Below, one piece after another: positions 58,446 through 64,000 of a stretch of DNA of 64,000 bases. Under the pieces are notes generated by a model that worked only from the letters and a program-made list of their open reading frames with translations, had not been told where the DNA came from and did not search any database. This stretch comes from Talpa occidentalis (Eukaryota; Chordata; Mammalia; Eulipotyphla; Talpidae): contig NW_023601543.1 of NCBI RefSeq assembly GCF_014898055.3, forward strand, positions 56,808,806 to 56,872,805, in the 5' to 3' direction. Positions within the stretch are counted from its first letter, which is position 1; each line of letters opens with the position of its first letter. The translations under genes were made by a program, and so were the position numbers.

Positions 58446-58690
58446 TAAAACAACTTTGCTGAGCTATAATCCACATATCGTACAATTCACCCTTGTAAAG
58501 TGGTTGAGCAACCATCATCACAATCTAATTTTAGGTTAATATTGTCCCTCCTAAAAGAAACCTCATATCCATTGGGAGCCAGTCCCCTACCCACTAGGCA
58601 ATAGGTGATTTTTGTGATTTTTTTTTTTTATCGTGTGGCGTAATGCTTTCAAGTTTTACCCATTTTTAGCATGTATTAGTCCTTTATTGC
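58446..58690 (-). mobile_element. Old L1 3' end
   Basis: TTGCTGAGCTATAATCCACAT, AAGTGGTTGAGCAACCATC and TAGCATGTATTAGTCCTTTA are minus-strand L1 3' words. Confidence 0.6.
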
Positions 58691-58703
58691 CTTTTGAGAT
58701 TTT

Positions 58704-58757
58704 TCAAAAAGTTAACTTTTTGATTTTTCAAAAAGTTAACTTTTTCAAAAAGTTAAC
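58704..58757. repeat. Palindromic TCAAAAAGTTAAC array
   Basis: TCAAAAAGTTAACTTTTTGA (58704-58723) is an exact 20-bp palindrome. Its left part recurs twice more, giving three TCAAAAAGTTAAC units ending at 58757, directly before the 47-bp repeat. A similar AAAAAGTTAACTTTTTC word occurs near 29889. Confidence 0.9.
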
Positions 58758-58804
58758 TGTCCAACAGTCCCTGGAAATTCTAGATATTTCCCTTCCCCTT
58801 ATTC
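58758..58804. repeat. 47-bp exact direct repeat, left copy
   Basis: Begins TGTCCAACAGTCCCTGG and ends CCCCTTATTC. The same 47 bases recur at 59743-59789 without a mismatch, 985 bases downstream. Confidence 0.95.
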
Positions 58805-58805
58805 T

Positions 58806-59200
58806 TACATCATTGTTAATTTTTGGATGTATTTGATTTCTTCCCCAGATGTAGTCCCCGTAGTTCTCTGACCACCATAGTGCCCATGATCTATCACCAC
58901 AGTCCCTTGTGTTCTTCCCTCCTGTTTTGACCTCTCCCCCTTCCCCTCCCCAGCTGTATCCCTCATATCCATGGTCAACCTGTAAGTTTTGTCTTTTCCT
59001 GACCCTTTGTTTGGTTTACCTATAAGTGAAAACATCTGATACTTAGCCTTTTCCCTCTAATGTATTTTGCTTAGCATAATCCCTTCCAGCTCCACCCACG
59101 TTGCCACAAATGGCATGAGTTTATCTTTTTGATGGCTGAGTAGTATTCCATTGTGATATATATATCTCACATCTTCTTCTGATCCATTCATCTGAAAAAC
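58806..59200 (-). mobile_element. L1 3' end fragment
   Basis: AGTCCCCGTAGTTCTCTGACC, CCACAGTCCCTTGTG, CTATAAGTGAAAACATCTGAT and GGCTGAGTAGTATTCCATTG are minus-strand L1 3' words. Its left end coincides with the 47-bp repeat. Confidence 0.75.
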
Positions 59201-59299
59201 GTTTATTTTTAATTTTTAAAATTAAAAATATTAATTAAATTGAGTAAATTTGAAAATTAATTAAATGATTTATGAATCTGATAGCATCTCAGCTGGCAA

Positions 59300-59455
59300 T
59301 CAGAGAGATCTTCCTTGATCTTGAACTTCTAGTCTCCAAAACTGTGAGCCAATGAATTTCTATTCTTATTCCTAATAATAATTCTTATTCTTCCACAAAG
59401 CACAACATTTGTGGTACTTTGTTACAGCAACCCCAGTGAGCTAGTACAGGTAGTC
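59300..59455 (+). mobile_element. MaLR LTR 3' end
   Basis: CTTGATCTTGAACTTCTAGTC, AAAACTGTGAGCCAATGAA and TTTGTTACAGCAACCCCAG follow the same order as the end of 60110-60447. Confidence 0.65.
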
Positions 59456-60109
59456 ACAGAGGCTTACGCTTAGTCACTTCTGCGCAATCATAGCTCTTAC
59501 CCCACAGACCAGAGAACCATTGAAGAAGTCAAGCCAACTACCCATTATGTCAAATCTAAATTATACATTCCAAGACAGGCAAAATGAACACCAGCTGCAC
59601 TGTGGACTCAGTGCCTCACTTAAGCTGGACCATAAACTGGACTTGAGACACGACTCCATTTAGCAGACGATCCTTATAAACACCACCCCCCCTACCCCCC
59701 GCAAGGGTGGGGCCACACTGACTTCAGACCTCCAGCTATCAATGTCCAACAGTCCCTGGAAATTCTAGATATTTCCCTTCCCCTTATTCAATACCAGCTG
59801 CAATGGTGGGGGCTATCAGTCACCCCACTAATCTCCCTATCTTTACCCTGTAGGAACCAAGACTCACAGGAATTTTGAAAGAGCGGCTCACTGCACGTGG
59901 AGCAGTGGGTTGATGTGGCTCAAGCAGTGGGTTGTGCAGAATAAGCAGCATCCAGGCCCCTTCCAACCCTTTGGGGTCTGTCTGTCTCAGCTTCCGAAAG
60001 CCTGAGGTTCTGGCCTTTCCCCAACTGCCCCCAAGCAGAGACCAAGTGAGATGGGGGCTTAGGCCCTAGCCAGTTCGGCGCAACACAAGACACTCTGATA
60101 GGCAATGCT
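59456..60109. other. Unassigned; holds right 47-bp repeat copy
   Basis: The second 47-bp copy is at 59743-59789. A G/C-rich run CACCCCCCCTACCCCCC lies at about 59680. No gene seen. Confidence 0.5.
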
Positions 60110-60447
60110 TACTACAATGGATTGAATGTGTGTCCCCTCCAAATTCACATGCTGAAACCTTAATCCCAATGTGATGATTTTTGGATATAAGGCCTGTGAG
60201 AGGAAAATAGCTCCTAATGGTGGAGTCCTCAAAAGTGGGATCTGTGCTCTTATACAAGAGGTCAGAGACCTAGCTTCACTCTTACTGAGAAGCCTGCCAC
60301 CTATCTGCAGCCCGGAAGAGGGTCCTCCCCAGAACCCAATGGCTGGCACCCTGATCTTGGACTTCCAACCTCCAGAACGTGAGAATTATTGTTCCTCTAA
60401 CCACCCAGTCTATGGCGATTTGTTACAGCGGCCCAAGAGAAGACACT
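60110..60447 (+). mobile_element. MaLR (MLT1-like) LTR
   Basis: TTGAATGTGTGTCCCCTCC, AATTCACATGCTGAAACC, CTTAATCCCAATGTGATG, TGATCTTGGACTTCCAACC, CCTCCAGAACGTGAGAA and CCACCCAGTCTATGGCG appear in the order known for these LTRs on the + strand. TG...CA ends were not fixed. Confidence 0.8.
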
Positions 60448-60710
60448 GGCTCCAGGATTCCCACCCAGCTTGGCCAGCCCAGGCTTTGTGGGGCTCCCCG
60501 TTGCAGCTCCACTCTCCTCCTGTCCACTTCCTTTCACAGAAATTTGTCTTTAATAACTGTTTTGCCCCCAACTATTTCCAGAGAATGCAACATGGACACA
60601 TGTGCTCACTCTATATTTATACGACAGTTGTTTTTCACTTTTTGAAAATTGTACTTTAATAGAGATCTCACAGGTAGTATAGGAATTCACGAGAGCAAGA
60701 CCCTGGATAA

Positions 60711-61487
60711 TGAATCCCAGGGCAAGTTAGGATTAATTAGGCAGCTTCAGGGACAGTGCAGGCAGGGACTTTGGGAGAGTTAAAGAGACTTCTGAAATAA
60801 GGACAGCGAATTCTAAGAGGTGCTAACCAAAACATACTCTAGTCCAGGAGGACTGAACAAAAACAGTAAAACTTGAGAGAGTAAGACCTTGGACAAGGGA
60901 GGTACACTCTAATATAAGAGAGAAAAAGAGTTTAAATATCTCCTTGAGGGCCTCCCCGGTGGCGCAGCGGTTGAGCGCTGGGTTGCAAAGCTGCCCACAG
61001 CCTCTGCAACACCAGTTCGACCCCCGGCCGCCGGGCGAGGGTCCCACATGGCGCGCAGACCTTTCCTGCCGCCCTCTGCTCCCCTCAGCAGTGTACTTCG
61101 GTCCTTCTGCCTGTTCTGCTTCCTGCTGTGGCTCTGGTGAATTCTCTCACCCTCCCGCGCTTCTGACTGTACCCAGTGCTTGTATAAATAAATAAATAAA
61201 TCTTAAAAAAAAAAGAAACAATGGTTTCATCTATAAAAGAAAAAAATAAATAAATATCCCCTAGACACAGGCCCATAACGGTGTCTTTCGCCCCTCCTTG
61301 GCAACACTGCCTTGGAGTCTTTGCTTTTGTTCTTTTTCTTCTAAATAAATGTTTTCTTACATTCTTGAATAGATTTTGCTTCTCTCTGCCTACTTATCAA
61401 AAAAGTCTGCAAATTCCTTTTTAAGGCTTCATGGGACAAGAACCCATGCTGGTTCAGGGGCTAAGTTAACAGCGCACACAGGCTTCA
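60711..61487 (+). mobile_element. Family A 5' LTR of a class I provirus
   Basis: Starts TGAATCCCAGGGCAAGTTAG and ends CGCACACAGGCTTCA. It is the same family as 40120-43118. A SINE occupies about 60947-61215. CTAAATAAATG is the poly(A) signal. Compared with the other copy it lacks roughly 95 bases of U3 before the TTTAAATATC TATA-like element. A primer binding site follows, so this is a 5' LTR and not a solo one. Confidence 0.88.
60947..61215 (+). mobile_element. SINE in the 5' LTR
   Basis: GC-rich subfamily, head GGGCCTCCCCGGTGGCGCAG, B box CAGTTCGACCCCC, A-rich tail. LTR sequence resumes at ATAAATATCCCCTAGAC near 61249, after an additional A-rich stretch. Confidence 0.92.
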
Positions 61488-61490
61488 TAT

Positions 61491-61511
61491 TGGGGGCTCC
61501 TTGTCCAGGAT
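61491..61511 (+). other. Primer binding site, tRNA-Pro type
   Basis: TGGGGGCTC at 61491-61499, then a three-base insertion, then GTCCAGGAT. Apart from the insertion and one change this is the proline-type site used by many gammaretroviruses, three bases from the LTR end. Confidence 0.8.
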
Positions 61512-63285
61512 CTTACAAGATTTAAGGTAAGTGAGCCGAGAGGCGCAAATTTTTCCTTTGCTCTCATTCTGTCCTATGTTTCTCTTGTTAAACATTTCTT
61601 TCAGGAGCCATCAAAGAGGCCACCAAAAAAGGGCCCAGGATGGTCAGTAAATGCCAAAGGGCAGCCACCTGAAAGTCTCCTGTGTAAAGATAAAATGATA
61701 ACTAGACCAGATAAGGGGACTAGCCCATCTACCAGTTGAAAAATAAAGCCTGGTGGTCGTATGAGGGGTTACGGTCTCCGAAGAGCTAGGCACATACATC
61801 TTCTAGAGGCCGTCTGGCAGTTTCACATAAGGGGCTGATCTCCCAGCAGCTCGGGCCATGCTCCCCTGCCTTCAGCAGAGGAGGAGATGCCGAGACCCAG
61901 TAGAGGATGAATGGTCCCAATGTGACAGTTGGGAAAGCCATTCCTCACCAAACACAAGACAGGATCCGACACAGAACCCCACCTGGCCTCGGATCCCTGC
62001 TAGACTTATTTGAATGGCTCCCCTTACCTTTCCTTGCTCTCCTCCCCTCCCCCTCCTCCTCCTTCTTTACTCTCCCCCCACCCCCATCTTTCTTTCACTC
62101 TCTCTTCCAGTGCTACTGATGTACTCTGTTATCTGTGGGGCTTCAGATAGGCTACAGACATTTCACGAACTTTCTCTCTCTGTCCTTTATTTTGCTGCAA
62201 AACTAATGGGCACCTGTTGGCCCAGTAAAAACAACCGGCACGAGGCCGCCATTCTTAAAGTCTCGGGTGACAGGTTTCTCAGCTGGCAGGGCTTCCTGAT
62301 CCTCCACTCGCTGCGTGGGAATGTCGGGATTCTCCTGTCACTGATTCCTCGCTTTCCTCTTTTATCCGTGGACTCCAAGAGTGCTCAGGACAACTGAGCT
62401 GTGGCCCTTAGAACCCTGGACATCCAGGAGATCTGATGGTGCAGGCAAAGTGTTCTGCTAAGCTGGCACCTAGGCGAGAGTCACGGAGGCCTGACTATTT
62501 AGAAGAGAATCCTTACCTCCCCCTACAGGGCAGACTTCCTTCAGCTTCTATCAAGTCAGCTTATGAGTTGGGAGATGTAAGAGGTTCTTATAAAGATCTT
62601 GGGACATCCTCTAAAGCCTTGCCCCCGGTGTCCACTCCTGCCTCACCAGTGGGCACAGGCAGAACAGCTTGAGCTTTACATTTTGACAGGGTTGTGGCAC
62701 TTTCTGATTTGTACAGGTTCACCCCAAGCCCTGAGTCCAGATGGGCGGATACATCTCTGGTATAGTAATCTGAGGATGGGTATTTATCTCATGGGAATTG
62801 CTCAGAGGGAAAATTTTAGGGAAAGTAAATATCAGGCCCTGGGCTATTACATGTTCAAGGATTCTGGTTGTGGGGCCTATTTTCATGGCCTGGTAGACAG
62901 GCATCATAGGAAGTTAGGCCCCAGCACCATGTCTGTGGCTTGTGTTCAGTCTCTGCTCTTCAGGTGTGTTCAGGAACTCTTACAGATGAGGAGAGTGGCT
63001 TACCATAAGCTTGTCAGATGTTTGGAATGGGTACAGAAACAGAGACAGAAACGGGTCACCGGTATGGTCCCACAAAGTCCAGTACCACTCGCCTTCTATT
63101 CAGTGGGAGAAACAGATAGGCTCATTGTGCTCAGGTCACACTGGTAATAGCAGTGATTAAGTCCAGTAGAACCCCGTGCAAGGAGACTGTTCATCACTCA
63201 CAGGTCGAGCTCCAAGGTTAAAAGGAGGGATGCCTCCTGTAGAAAAAAGCTGGTGTTGGACGCCTGCCTTTATTCCTTTTTGCAG
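61512..63285 (+). other. Long provirus leader between PBS and gag
   Basis: About 1.77 kb separate the primer binding site from the gag ATG. It includes a pyrimidine-rich run (62030-62110), AAGGTAAGTGAG near 61523 as a possible splice donor, and open frames of 127 codons (62014-62397) and 182 codons (62599-63147). I recognise no domain in either. The stretch may include a pre-gag region or unrelated inserted sequence. Confidence 0.55.
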
Positions 63286-64000
63286 ATGGCAGCTTCCTCG
63301 TCAGTCTTGAAAAAAAGCACCTCTCTCTCTTGCATTCTGAAGAATTGGGATCAGTTTGACCCTGAATCCTTGAAAAAGAAATGACTTTTCTTTTTTTGTA
63401 TACGCAAGCCTGGCCACAATATGATCTCAAGATGGGGAATCCTGGCCACCTGAGGGAAGTATAAATTATAACACCATCTATTACTTGAAATTGTTTTGTC
63501 AAAAGGAAGGGGAGCTGTCTGAATTGGCCCCCCTACAGGTTTTTTCTGCCCTCAGGGACAATAAAAAGTTATGTGGTGACCATGGCTTAACACCTAGTGG
63601 GGATCCTCTGCCATCACCCCAGTCAATAACTTCTTCTTGTCCTCCATACCCAGGGATCTGAAATAAAGTAGATGAGAACCTGTCTCCTGCCTTACCTCTA
63701 CCTTCAACAGTGCAGAAGTCAGTTCCTCAGCCTAAATTATCCAGTGATCTCCCAGGTAGGATTAAAGGAGAGCCTTCACCCTGTCCCTCCCTGCTGCCAC
63801 TCCAAGCAGTGGTGGGGAATGAGAGGACTTGTTAGAGTGCAGGTTCCCTCTTCTTTACAAGATTTAAGACAAATTAAGACAGACCTTGGGAAGTTCCCTG
63901 AGGATCCAGATAAATATATAGAGGTGTTCCAAGGCCTAACCTTGTCATTTGATCTGGAATGGAAAGATGTAATACTCATTCTCAACCAGACTCTCTCCTC
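63286..64000 (+). pseudogene. Broken class I ERV gag (matrix and capsid)
   Basis: Gag forms the virion core. The ATG at 63286 opens a matrix-like frame: LSCILKNWDQFDPESLKKK then a stop at 63382. A further matrix piece is readable in another frame (WPPEGSINYNTIYYLKLFC, about 63448-63504), so a frameshift lies between. After a proline-rich linker the capsid begins near 63800 with another frameshift, and LRQIKTDLGKFPEDPDKYIE (about 63860-63920) is the conserved start of gammaretroviral capsid. The window ends inside capsid. It is not functional as it stands. Confidence 0.82.

Noticed and set aside
57976..58521. 181-codon minus-strand frame
   Set aside because: It runs across a GGATGGCAGGAG simple repeat and two L1 tails. 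The proline-rich reading comes from the repeat.

Overview
This window is mammalian nuclear DNA without a recognisable host gene. The evidence is the density and kind of repeats: two near full-length L1 elements about 6 kb long, many older L1 fragments, about 21 copies of a tRNA-derived SINE with polymerase III A and B boxes and an (AAATA)n tail, endogenous retroviral LTRs of several classes, and traces of MIR, MER5-type hAT and MaLR elements. The species cannot be fixed from this alone. The SINE head and the L1 suggest a laurasiatherian. A bat is my low-confidence guess, made from memory of SINE families and not from a search.

Layout. 1-7.4 kb: old L1 and LTR pieces, with a class I-type solo LTR sitting inside a SINE (3.65-4.33 kb). 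7.4-10.9 kb: an old L1 split by a class II-type solo LTR and by a younger L1, which is itself split by a third L1 that inserted with a 5' inversion. 11-17.4 kb: SINEs, LTR-like repeats and an exact 32-bp palindrome. 18.0-39 kb: scattered pieces of one decayed class I provirus on the + strand (RT end, RNase H, integrase, envelope TM), opened up by a MER5-type element, two large minus-strand L1s (19.4-25.8 and 32.2-38.5 kb), SINEs and LTRs. 39.4-43.1 kb: MIR, an LTR, then a solo gammaretrovirus-like LTR that contains a short minus-strand ERV, whose own LTR contains a further solo LTR of the same family. 43-60.5 kb: old L1, SINEs, a class I-type solo LTR and MaLR fragments. 60.7-64 kb: the 5' end of a + strand class I provirus (LTR, proline-type primer binding site, long leader, broken gag) that runs off the window.

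No coding region here looks functional. All retroviral and L1 reading frames seen are broken by stops or frameshifts. The most informative content is the order of insertions, which can be read from matching target-site duplications (TSDs) that I checked base by base at the junctions: 4 bp for class I-type LTRs, 5 bp for the short ERV family, 6 bp for the class II-type LTR, and 11-19 bp for L1s and SINEs. Element boundaries without a TSD are approximate, and family names given without a search are provisional.
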